Source: Bacillus sp. sid0103 | GTDB lineage: Bacteria; Bacillota; Bacilli; Bacillales_B; DSM-18226 | DNA: 64,000 nucleotides | NCBI RefSeq assembly: GCF_019219025.1 | Contig: NZ_JAHUWN010000007.1 | Span: 180,021-244,020, forward strand | Reading direction: 5' to 3' | Shown: positions 56,327-64,000 of the stretch, piece by piece | Position numbering within the stretch: the first letter of the stretch is position 1 | Layout: every line of letters begins with the position of its first letter | Translations under genes and position numbers: made by a program | The notes under the pieces: generated by a model | What the model saw: only the letters and a program-made list of their open reading frames with translations | Told to the model about the DNA's origin: nothing | The model's database searches: none

Positions 56327-57109
56327 TCTCTATGTGACCAGGTTCAGTGGTTACCCCTCGAGTTCGGGCACATAGAACCTCTCTTCGTGACCCGGGGCAG
56401 TGTTTACCCTCGAGTTCGGGCACGTAGAACCTCTCTTCGTGACCGAGTTCAATGGTTACCCTCGAGTTCGGGCACATAGAACCTCTCTACCGTGACCCGG
56501 GGCAGTGGTTACCCTCGAGTTCAGGCACATAGAACCTCTCTTCGTGACCGGGTTCAATGGTTACCCTCGAGTTCGAGCACATAGAACCTCTCTACGTGAC
56601 CAAGTTCAATGGTTACCCTCGAGTTCGGGCACATAGAACCTCTCTACGTGACCAAGTTCAATGGTTACCCTCGAGTTCGGGCACATAGAACCTCTCTACG
56701 TGACCGAGTTCAATGGTTACCCTCGAGTTCGGGCACATAGAACCTCTCTACGTGACCGAGTTCAATGGTTACCCTCGAGTTCGGGCACATAGAACCTCTC
56801 TACGTGAACGGGTTCAGTGGTTACCCTCGAGTTCGGACACATAGAACCTCTCTACGTGACCGAGTTCAATGGTTACCCTCGAGTTCGGGCACATAGAACC
56901 TCTCTACGTGAACGGGTTCAGTGGTTACCCTCGAGTTCGGGCCCATAGAACCTCTCTACGTGACCCAGTTCAATGGTTACCCTCGAGTTCAGGCACATAG
57001 AACCTCTCTACCGTGACCCGGGGCAGTGGTTACCCTCGAGTTCGGGCACATAGAACCTCTCTACGTGACCAGGTTCAGTGGTTACCCACGGGTTCGGGCA
57101 CGTAGAACC
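56327..57109. repeat. 52-bp tandem repeat array, 15 units
   Basis: The CTCGAG core recurs at 56357, 56409, 56461, 56514, 56566 and so on to about 57080, a 52-bp period with one 53-bp step (an extra C). The consensus includes GGTTACCCTCGAGTTCGGGC and ACATAGAACCTCTCTACGTG. Units differ in a few positions (accgagttcaat, accaagttcaat, acggggcagt variants), most variation lying in one 12-bp segment. It lies between the terminators of the convergent genes mreBH and mutL. Open frames through it are not genes. Confidence 0.95.
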
Positions 57110-57127
57110 ATCCATATTATTACTTTT

Positions 57128-57163
57128 AAAAAAAGAACGTCCCCTATTAAAAGGAACATTCTT
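57128..57163 (-). terminator. Terminator of mutSL
   Basis: An imperfect stem (AGAACGTCCCC with GGAACATTCT) and a seven-base T-run on the minus strand, right after the mutL stop. Confidence 0.75.
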
Positions 57164-57168
57164 CTCTA

Positions 57169-59085
57169 TTACATAACTCGCTTAAACATTTTCTCCATCT
57201 CATAGATCGAATAATGAACTATTATCGGTCTGCCATGTGGACAGGTAAAAGGATCAGAAGCTTTTCTTAGGTCATCCAAGAGCGCTTGGATTTCGTCATT
57301 TCGTAAATGCCGATTGGCTTTAATCGATGCCTTACAGCTCATCATAATCGCTGCTTCCTCACGAAGTTTCTTAATATCTACCTTTTTCATTAATAGTAGT
57401 TGTTCGATCATCTCTTCAATAATCTGTTTTTCTTCCCCTTTTGGGAACCATTGCGGATGTGATCGGACAATAAAACTATTTAACCCAAATTCCTCAAGAA
57501 AAACCCCGACCTTTTCGAGCTCATTCTGATATTCGTTGATTTTCACGAATTCATCCGTCGAATATTCAAAGGTTAAGGGCACCAGCATTTCTTGTAACTC
57601 GGATTGAACCTGACCTACTTTTTCCCGAAAATATTCATACTTTAACCGCTCCTGGGCAGCATGCTGATCAATAATATACAGCCCATTTTCATTCTGAGCA
57701 AAAATGTAGGTTCCATGCATTTGCCCGATCGGATATAAGCGTGGAACTCTACTCTCCGTTCCACTAGGATTATCTTCGATAGGATCTTCATGGTGTTCAA
57801 TGATAAGGTCCTCTTTAGCAGGTTCTTCCTGGGTATCACTAAAAGGGTTAATGGAATGCCAGTTATCTTTTTCCTTTACTTCGTCTTTTTCCGGTTGTGG
57901 AGGTACTTTTGTAAAAGGTGTTTTCACCGGCACCTCTAGCCATGGCCGTTTCTCTTGAACGATTGCTGTTGATTCTGGACGGAACCACTCCAATTCTTTT
58001 TGTTCAGTTGGAGGTAGTGTTCCTTCATCTAGGGCTAACGATGTCTGTTCTTCCTTCGGAGCAACCTTTTTCACCGCCGTATAGGCTGTCGGGATCAGGA
58101 TTTTCGATTTAAACTCTTCTTTTATCAGTGTTGTGACTAATTCATTCAATTCCGCTTCTTTACTAATGCGAACCTCCATTTTCGAAGGGTGAACATTGAC
58201 ATCAACAAGTAAAGGGTCCATTTCAATATTAAGGAGGACAATAGGGAACCTCCCGATCGGAAGCAACGTATGGTAGCCTTCTTGGATCGCCTTGGCTAAT
58301 GGATAGTTTTTTATAAAACGACCATTAATCATCGTTGAAATATAGTTTCTTGACGCTCTGGTTACCTCTGGCATCGAAGCAAATCCAGTAATTTTGTAAT
58401 CGAGCGATTGGCCGGAAATTGGCACAAGCTGTTTGGCGATCGCCATTCCGTAAATGGATGCCAGCACCTGACGAACATCACCGTTTCCATTTGTTTGCAG
58501 CAGTTTCCTGTCATTATGAATGAGGCGAAAGGCAATCTCTGGATGGGAAAGCGCGAGACGATTGACGACGTCGGTGATATTTCCAAGTTCGGTATGAATC
58601 GTCTTCATATACTTCAAACGAGCCGGTGTGTTGAAAAATAAATCAGTAATCGTGATATCAGTGCCACGTCTGCTCGAAGCCTTCTCAAATATTTCAACTT
58701 TGCCACCTTCAATGACCAAGCGGTTTCCGGCTCCTTCACCCGTAGAAGTTTTCATCTCGAGTCTAGAAACAGAGGCGACACTTGGCAGGGCTTCCCCTCG
58801 GAAACCCAGTGTCCTGATTCGGAACAAATCATTTTCATTCTTTATTTTGGAGGTGGCATGGCGTTGAAAGGCGAGTAAAACATCCTCTTCCTCGATCCCA
58901 TATCCATTATCGGTAATGCGGATTTTTGCAAGTCCTGCTTCTTCTACCTCAATTTCAATTACTGTGCTGCCAGCATCAATTGAATTTTCAACCAGCTCTT
59001 TTACAACAGAAGCAGGGCGTTCAACTACTTCACCCGCTGCGATTTTATTCGATAAGGCATCATCTAATTGAATAATTTTACCCAT
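57169..59085 (-). CDS. mutL: MutL, mismatch repair endonuclease
   Basis: 638 residues. The N-terminal GHKL ATPase has [14 protein letters not shown] and GFRGEALPS. The C-terminal nuclease domain has the metal motif [12 protein letters not shown], plus SCKASIKA and CPHGRP, so it cuts the strand itself, as in bacteria without MutH. I use the ATG at 59085 (MGKIIQLDD), eight bases after AAGGGG; the GTG at 59094 is inside that ribosome site. It follows mutS by 12 bp. Confidence 0.97.
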   Translation of the reverse strand: MGKIIQLDDALSNKIAAGEVVERPASVVKELVENSIDAGSTVIEIEVEEAGLAKIRITDNGYGIEEEDVLLAFQRHATSKIKNENDLFRIRTLGFRGEALPSVASVSRLEMKTSTGEGAGNRLVIEGGKVEIFEKASSRRGTDITITDLFFNTPARLKYMKTIHTELGNITDVVNRLALSHPEIAFRLIHNDRKLLQTNGNGDVRQVLASIYGMAIAKQLVPISGQSLDYKITGFASMPEVTRASRNYISTMINGRFIKNYPLAKAIQEGYHTLLPIGRFPIVLLNIEMDPLLVDVNVHPSKMEVRISKEAELNELVTTLIKEEFKSKILIPTAYTAVKKVAPKEEQTSLALDEGTLPPTEQKELEWFRPESTAIVQEKRPWLEVPVKTPFTKVPPQPEKDEVKEKDNWHSINPFSDTQEEPAKEDLIIEHHEDPIEDNPSGTESRVPRLYPIGQMHGTYIFAQNENGLYIIDQHAAQERLKYEYFREKVGQVQSELQEMLVPLTFEYSTDEFVKINEYQNELEKVGVFLEEFGLNSFIVRSHPQWFPKGEEKQIIEEMIEQLLLMKKVDIKKLREEAAIMMSCKASIKANRHLRNDEIQALLDDLRKASDPFTCPHGRPIIVHYSIYEMEKMFKRVM

Positions 59086-59097
59086 GCGATTCACCCC

Positions 59098-61701
59098 TTA
59101 CTTTAACTTTTTCTGGAACTCATACAACATGTTGATCGCTTGAAGTGGAGTTAAATCCAATATATCTAATTCCTTCATCTTTTCTATTACACGTTTCTCC
59201 TTCGAAGAGAGTTCAGTCTTTTTCACTTCTTTTGGTTCATCAAAGAAAGACAGTTGAGCCGGCTGTTCTTCCACTTGGACTACTTTTACTGCTTCCGTTT
59301 TTGGCTTGCTTTCCGGAGGGGTATCAGACTGCTCGAGTGCTGTTAATATTTCATTAGCACGGCTGATTAAGTCTGAAGGCAGCCCCGCTAACTGGGCAAC
59401 ATGAATACCGTAACTCTTGTCAGCTGGTCCTTCTTTTATTTTATGAAGAAAAACGACTTTTCCATTATGCTCGATGGCACTGACATGGATGTTTTTTAAC
59501 TTGGTCAATTCTTCCTCTAAAACCGTTAATTCATGATAATGGGTGGAAAAAAGAGTCTTCGCTCCAATATTGGTGTGAATATATTCAATGATCGCTTGTG
59601 CAAGGGCCATTCCATCATAAGTCGAAGTTCCACGGCCGATCTCGTCAAATAAAATGAGGCTATTTTGAGTTGCATTTGAGATCGCATTCTTAGCTTCAAG
59701 CATTTCTACCATAAAGGTACTTTGTCCTGAAATTAAATCATCAGCCGCCCCAATACGGGTAAATACCTGGTCAAAAATAGGCAGAACCGCTTCAGAGGCC
59801 GGAACGTAACAGCCGATTTGGGCTAATATCGCAATCAAAGCGATTTGGCGCATGTAGGTACTTTTCCCTGACATATTCGGACCCGTGATCAATAAGACTT
59901 CACGGTCGCTGTCCATAAAGCAATCATTAGGAACGTATTCCTGTGCGTTCAGTACCTTTTCAACCACTGGATGACGGCCTTCCTTAACAACCACACGGCC
60001 TTCCATTGAAAACTGTGGTTTTACATAGTGGCGGTCTTCACTTACTTGAGCGAAGCACTGCAGAACATCTAGTTCACTAACCGTTTTTGCCAAGGCTTGT
60101 AAACGCGGAATCTGTTCCTTTACAATTTCGCGAATTTCCGTGAACAATTCATATTCCAATTCACTACTTTTTTCTTCTGCTTGTAAAATTAATGCTTCTT
60201 TCTCTTTTAAATCAGGAGTAATAAACCGTTCAGCATTTGATAAAGTCTGTTTCCGCTCATACTGCCCTTCTGCTAAAAGATGCAGGTTGGCACGTGTAAT
60301 TTCAATATAGTAACCAAATACGCGGTTATAGCCAACCTTTAGTGACTTGATACCGGTTTTCTCCCGTTCTTCTCGTTCCAACTGGGCAATCCATGATTTC
60401 CCATTCCGACTGGCATCACGGTATTGATCGAGCTGGGCATTGTACCCGTCGCGAATCATATTTCCTTCTTTTAAGGAAAGCGGTGGATTTTCAACAATCG
60501 CCTGCTCCAATAGATCTGTAATTTCTTCACAAGGATCCAGAAGTTCAGCAATTTGGTCCACCTTTTCATTTTTCATTCCTTGAAGGATTTGTTTTAAGTA
60601 CGGCACCTGCATTAACGAACGCTTTAATTGGACCAAATCACGTGCATTGATATTGCCAAAGGCTACTCTTCCTGCTAATCGTTCTAAATCGTAAACTTCT
60701 TTAAGCTTTTCACGAAGTTCTTGACGCTCAAAATAATAGGACAGCAGAACTTCTACAATCGATTGACGAGATTCAATTTCACTTTGACTGATTAACGGAC
60801 GGTCGATCCAGTGCTTTAACATCCTGCCGCCCATCGCGGTCATCGTCTCATCAAGCAGCCATAATAATGACCCTTTTTTCCCTTTGGAACGAATCGTTTC
60901 CGTTAATTCAAGATTACGCTTTGAATAATAATCTAATTTCATAAATTGATGGATTTGATAAGTGGTGACTGGCTGAAGATGGTCAAGACTTCTTTTTTGC
61001 GACTGGTATAAATAATTAAAAAGCCGTGCGATTGTTACTTTTAATTTTTCTTGATTCAAATCTTTAAGCAGATGAGAAAAATTCATATCTATCGAACTAT
61101 TATCTTCAAATGAAATCGCTAGAACGTCGCGTTCACGAAGTTTCTTTTGAAATTCACCGTCAAAGTTACTGGCCACAACTACTTCCTTTGCACTTAAGAC
61201 AGCTAATTCATTTAAAACTTCATCAAAATTATTGGATAGAAGTGTTACTCGGCTTTCACCGGTTGAGATATCATTGTAGGCAAACCCATAGGTTTCATCA
61301 TCAAAACTAGTAATCGAGGCAATATAGTTATTCTCTTTATCAGTTAAACCCTTACCTTCCATCACCGTTCCAGGTGTGATCAATTGGACAACTTCCCTTT
61401 TCACCATACCTTTGGTCAGCTTCGGGTCTTCAACTTGCTCACAAATGGCTACTTTATAGCCTTTTGAAATGAGCTGTTCAATATAGTTTGGTGCAGAATG
61501 ATATGGAACGCCGCACATCGGAATCCTGTCATCTGAACCACCTTGTCTGCTTGTTAGAGTTATTTCTAATTCTTGTGATGCATTAATGGCATCATCAAAA
61601 AACATTTCATAAAAATCGCCTAAGCGAAAAAATAAAAAGGCATCTTGGTAATCTGCCTTAATTGTTAAGTATTGTTGTATCATCGGCGTATATGCAGCCA
61701 T
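59098..61701 (-). CDS. mutS: MutS, mismatch recognition ATPase
   Basis: 867 residues. The mismatch-reading Phe-x-Glu lies in [13 protein letters not shown] near 34. Walker A is [19 protein letters not shown] near 600, the signature [14 protein letters not shown] follows, Walker [17 protein letters not shown], and the C-terminal part carries beta-clamp/tetramer sequences (QLSFFDEP). I use the ATG at 61701 ([11 protein letters not shown]), preceded by GGAGGTCATT; the frame extends to 61758. First gene of mutSL. Confidence 0.97.
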   Translation of the reverse strand: MAAYTPMIQQYLTIKADYQDAFLFFRLGDFYEMFFDDAINASQELEITLTSRQGGSDDRIPMCGVPYHSAPNYIEQLISKGYKVAICEQVEDPKLTKGMVKREVVQLITPGTVMEGKGLTDKENNYIASITSFDDETYGFAYNDISTGESRVTLLSNNFDEVLNELAVLSAKEVVVASNFDGEFQKKLRERDVLAISFEDNSSIDMNFSHLLKDLNQEKLKVTIARLFNYLYQSQKRSLDHLQPVTTYQIHQFMKLDYYSKRNLELTETIRSKGKKGSLLWLLDETMTAMGGRMLKHWIDRPLISQSEIESRQSIVEVLLSYYFERQELREKLKEVYDLERLAGRVAFGNINARDLVQLKRSLMQVPYLKQILQGMKNEKVDQIAELLDPCEEITDLLEQAIVENPPLSLKEGNMIRDGYNAQLDQYRDASRNGKSWIAQLEREEREKTGIKSLKVGYNRVFGYYIEITRANLHLLAEGQYERKQTLSNAERFITPDLKEKEALILQAEEKSSELEYELFTEIREIVKEQIPRLQALAKTVSELDVLQCFAQVSEDRHYVKPQFSMEGRVVVKEGRHPVVEKVLNAQEYVPNDCFMDSDREVLLITGPNMSGKSTYMRQIALIAILAQIGCYVPASEAVLPIFDQVFTRIGAADDLISGQSTFMVEMLEAKNAISNATQNSLILFDEIGRGTSTYDGMALAQAIIEYIHTNIGAKTLFSTHYHELTVLEEELTKLKNIHVSAIEHNGKVVFLHKIKEGPADKSYGIHVAQLAGLPSDLISRANEILTALEQSDTPPESKPKTEAVKVVQVEEQPAQLSFFDEPKEVKKTELSSKEKRVIEKMKELDILDLTPLQAINMLYEFQKKLK

Positions 61702-61916
61702 AATGACCTCCACTATATAAAGACTTTCGATTTTCTTCGACAAATTATTATAACACATTTCTAGAGGACATTATTAGGAAGAAAAATCCTAATTATATTC
61801 ATGCGTAAACAGGATATAATTTATATTTTGTAAGAGGTGTAAAAGCAAATCCATCGAATATAATTACATATAAGTAGAATTCTAAAATTGGGAATCTTTT
61901 GAACAGGGGTGGTTAA

Positions 61917-62660
61917 ATGGATGGAGAGTTTGGACGCAGTTTCAAAAACTATGATTTTGAAATGTTTTCAATCAGTCATTTTGTAATCATTGCAATTCTA
62001 CTCCTCATTTCTGTCTGCCTTTTCCTTTTTAGAGATAAAATGAAAACAACTGAATGGAGACGAACAGAAATCGGGGTTGCTGTATCCCTAATCATAATAG
62101 AAGTTTCCTATCATTTATGGATGGTCATGACGGGAAGTTGGCATGTCAGTCACGCCATCCCATTAGAATTATGCAGTATCAGTCTGATTTTAACAGTTAT
62201 TTTATTGTTAACGAAGAAAAAAATAATCTATGAAATTTTATTATTCACGGCATTATTAGGCGCATCACAGGCATTACTTACACCATCATTAAATTATGAC
62301 TTCCCGCATTTTCGGTTTTTCCATTTCTTTTATACCCATTTGATGGAAATCTGGGTGCCGCTTTATTTTACATGGGTTAAAGGATACCGACCAACAATCT
62401 GGTCTGTATTAAAATTATGTATCTTTTTGAATGTACTCATGCCGATTATTATGCTGATCAACAAACTGGTGGACGGAAATTATATGTTCTTAAGTCATAA
62501 ACCTGACAGTGCTAGTTTATTAGATGTTTTAGGCCCCTACCCTTGGTACATTTTATCGCTGGAAGGTTTATTAATAGGGCTAAGTTTAATCGTCTGGTTG
62601 TTATTTCGTGAAAAAACTGCGAAAAGAATCGAAGTGGCCAGAAACCTTCCGTTCCAATAA
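61917..62660 (+). CDS. TIGR02206-family (YwaF-like) membrane protein
   Basis: 247 residues with about seven membrane segments and the block HAIPLELCSISLILTVILLL typical of the family. Function unknown. AGGGGTGG precedes the ATG. It diverges from mutS. In Bacillus subtilis the mutS neighbours are different, so this is a local rearrangement or insertion. Confidence 0.8.
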   Translation: MDGEFGRSFKNYDFEMFSISHFVIIAILLLISVCLFLFRDKMKTTEWRRTEIGVAVSLIIIEVSYHLWMVMTGSWHVSHAIPLELCSISLILTVILLLTKKKIIYEILLFTALLGASQALLTPSLNYDFPHFRFFHFFYTHLMEIWVPLYFTWVKGYRPTIWSVLKLCIFLNVLMPIIMLINKLVDGNYMFLSHKPDSASLLDVLGPYPWYILSLEGLLIGLSLIVWLLFREKTAKRIEVARNLPFQ

Positions 62661-62726
62661 CACCAACTTTTTTATTGACCTTTTGCCATTAACAAATTAT
62701 AATAAATAACGTTCCTAATAGATTTT

Positions 62727-62743
62727 GTCTCAGTAGCTCAGCA
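62727..62743 (+). repeat. 5' fragment of tRNA-Arg
   Basis: GTCTCAGTAGCTCAGCA, with TTT before it, is identical to the first 17 nt of the intact tRNA at 62863, 136 bp away. The rest of the tRNA is absent from this copy. Confidence 0.7.
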
Positions 62744-62862
62744 CGTTTGAATATGCATCAATGGTTATGCTTCAGCGAACTGATCGAACTGCTTCTTGAA
62801 TGATCTTTCTGAGATCAGGACGGGATTTTCTAATATTTGGAACGAGCTATTATTTGTAATTT

Positions 62863-62936
62863 GTCTCAGTAGCTCAGCAGGATAGAGCAACAGTTTCCTA
62901 AACTGTAGGTCGGAGGTTCGAATCCTCTCTGGGACG
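62863..62936 (+). tRNA. tRNA-Arg (anticodon CCT)
   Basis: 74 nt. The acceptor is GTCTCAG/CTGGGAC (one G-T pair) and the D-arm AGCTCAGCAGGATAGAGC. The anticodon stem ACAGT/ACTGT encloses loop TTCCTAA, and the T-arm is GGAGG-TTCGAAT-CCTCT. CCA is not encoded. tRNA-Arg(CCT) is a common phage and island insertion point; an integrase stub follows downstream. Confidence 0.95.
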
Positions 62937-62951
62937 TTAACGTTAGAAATG

Positions 62952-63018
62952 CGCTATGCATCGCGGTTTGTCATCCGTCAATCAATACGGTGACAATGCG
63001 GTGACATAGCGTTTTTTT
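62952..63018 (+). terminator. Terminator after tRNA-Arg
   Basis: CGCTATG/CATAGCG stem enclosing a long structured loop, with a seven-base T-run. Confidence 0.6.
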
Positions 63019-63113
63019 GTGTAGTTTGTAGGACGTGGTTTTTGATGCTGGAAGTCGTAGACAAGTTATTGTAGGACACTTGCGGCTTCAATTAAAGATG
63101 GAGCTAAAACCCT

Positions 63114-63392
63114 ATGAAACGTAAGTTTTTTAGCGAAAGAGGAGCGGGTAAATCGCCTCAAGTTCGAAAGCCTCGGGAAGTCCTATATGCCATCAAGGAA
63201 GCCATCGAGGAAGCCATCGAAATCTTTATTCGCGCTAAAACAGCGGAAGGAGTTCGGCCGGGAACTCTGATAGGATACCACGATAATTTCCGTTATTTTC
63301 GGCAATGGTTAGAGGAGGGCATCACGGATATTAATGAAATTAAATTTTCGCCTGTTCGCAATATAATGAAGCGTAATGGCATTCGAATGTAA
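63114..63392 (+). pseudogene. Phage integrase N-terminal fragment
   Basis: 92 residues that include EEAIEIFIRAKTAEGVRPGT then LIGYHDNFRYFRQWLEEGI, the start and core-binding SAM-like domain of tyrosine integrases. The frame ends after about 90 residues without any catalytic domain. It follows tRNA-Arg by 178 bp, so it is the stub of an element that had entered there; the rest was lost in a deletion to the neighbouring gene. Confidence 0.65.
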
Positions 63393-63747
63393 AAAAAGCC
63401 GTCCTAATTGGGCGGCCATACTGCTCGAGCATTTCTTCATCGACTATTTTATCGCCTTTCTTTATCGCAATTACTCCGCCGATAATTAATAAAACGTCCG
63501 CGATAAAGTAAGCCCACTCGGTAAAATACGTTCCCACAACAGCGGAAAGTATCATCAGAGCACCGCCTATATGGGCATTCTTTTTACACATCACTGCGCC
63601 AACTATTCCGACAGCCCCGCACAAAATGCCTATTAACCCTTTCCAAGCAACCGATGGATCAACAAAACCGATGAATACAAAAACTAGCATTCCGCCTAGT
63701 AATCCGAATATACCGCCAATAAGTCCAAGAATACCATCTGTTTTCAT
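63340..63747 (-). CDS. DUF4064-like membrane protein
   Basis: 135 residues with four hydrophobic segments (GILGLIGGIFGLLGGMLVFV, WKGLIGILCGAVGIVGAVMC, then two more to VLLIIGGVIAIK), typical of small DUF4064 proteins. TAGGGGGC precedes the ATG. The last ~30 residues are probably not original: the frame reads through a terminator-like hairpin at 63397-63418 and overlaps the integrase stub, so the natural end was likely near DEEMLEQYG and lost its stop. Confidence 0.65.
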   Translation of the reverse strand: MKTDGILGLIGGIFGLLGGMLVFVFIGFVDPSVAWKGLIGILCGAVGIVGAVMCKKNAHIGGALMILSAVVGTYFTEWAYFIADVLLIIGGVIAIKKGDKIVDEEMLEQYGRPIRTAFFTFECHYASLYCEQAKI

Positions 63748-64000
63748 TCATATTGCCCCCTAACGCTGTTCTACTGCATTTTAAAGCGGCTTAGTTCGAA
63801 TTTAGGAAAATATTCTAACGTGTGTATTGCGTCAGTTTGCGTCAATAATCGAAAAAAAGACCTGGCCCACGAAGAGGGCACTGAAAAACATTCCTTTTTT
63901 TATGATTTATGTGTTATCTAAAAAAAATAGGCAACTTCTTGTATGATTTTTGCAAGAAGTTGCCTATTTCTATTTTCCCTAACTATTTTTTTCTTTTAAA
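63748..64000. other. Right-hand end of the window
   Basis: No gene was identified. A strong 17-bp perfect hairpin (arms AAATAGGCAACTTCTTG and its complement, 63925-63969) with T-rich flanks is probably a bidirectional terminator for genes beyond the edge. Confidence 0.6.

Noticed and set aside
56234..56479. Open frame of 81 codons across the mreBH terminator into the 52-bp array
   Set aside because: It lies over a terminator hairpin and repeat units, so the openness comes from the 52-bp repeats.
56327..57109. CRISPR array
   Set aside because: Units are contiguous 52-bp tandem repeats without unique spacers, and no cas genes are nearby.

Overview
The window comes from a spore-forming low-GC Firmicute of the family Bacillaceae, probably a Bacillus or Neobacillus relative. 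The evidence is conserved synteny with the Bacillus subtilis yne and mutSL/hfq regions, a Spo0E-like gene, spoVK and sirA, and Gram-positive ribosome binding sites throughout. I could not run searches. Family assignments rest on motifs, lengths and gene order read by eye.

Layout. 1-11.2 kb holds the truncated start of class III fructose-bisphosphatase (fbp), a repressor-controlled catabolic cluster (LacI regulator, NCS2-type permease, aldehyde dehydrogenase, iron alcohol dehydrogenase, with a divergent 2-hydroxyacid dehydrogenase), an SDR, and an MFS drug exporter divergent from a TetR regulator. 11.3-18.5 kb is a scrap yard bounded by three copies of the 3' half of a selenocysteine tRNA. It contains malic enzyme and a thioesterase, broken fragments (2-oxoacid:ferredoxin oxidoreductase, M23 peptidase, SH3, phage Gp49-like), and a 5'-truncated integrase.

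18.5-33.4 kb is a 14.9-kb integrated element bounded by an exact 71-bp direct repeat. Its right end re-forms the tRNA-Sec gene (selC, minus strand) next to an XerC-like recombinase. It carries a tightly overlapping three-gene operon (MmeI-type DNA methyltransferase, DEAD/DEAH helicase, GIY-YIG nuclease) that looks like a restriction or anti-phage system with the cutting function in a separate protein. It also has plasmid functions: a serine resolvase with a three-part res site, radC, an XRE regulator, a Rep-like double winged-helix protein and a hairpin-rich origin-like stretch.

33.7-62.7 kb is conserved chromosome: yneK, ccdC, ccdA, ynzD, a heterodimeric ABC exporter, yneF, sirA, tkt, ynzC, yneB, yneA, lexA, glnA, glnR, ynbB, hflX, spoVK, hfq, miaA, mreBH, mutL and mutS. 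SOS boxes lie between yneA and lexA, and two GlnR boxes precede glnR. At 62.8 kb tRNA-Arg(CCT) marks another insertion point, followed by an integrase stub.

Two intergenic arrays of 52-bp tandem units (about 4 units at 34.2 kb, 15 units at 56.3 kb) each sit between two convergent genes and between their two terminators. They have different sequences but the same period and placement. These arrays, the three-gene restriction-like operon and the layered tRNA-Sec insertion site are the most unusual content.
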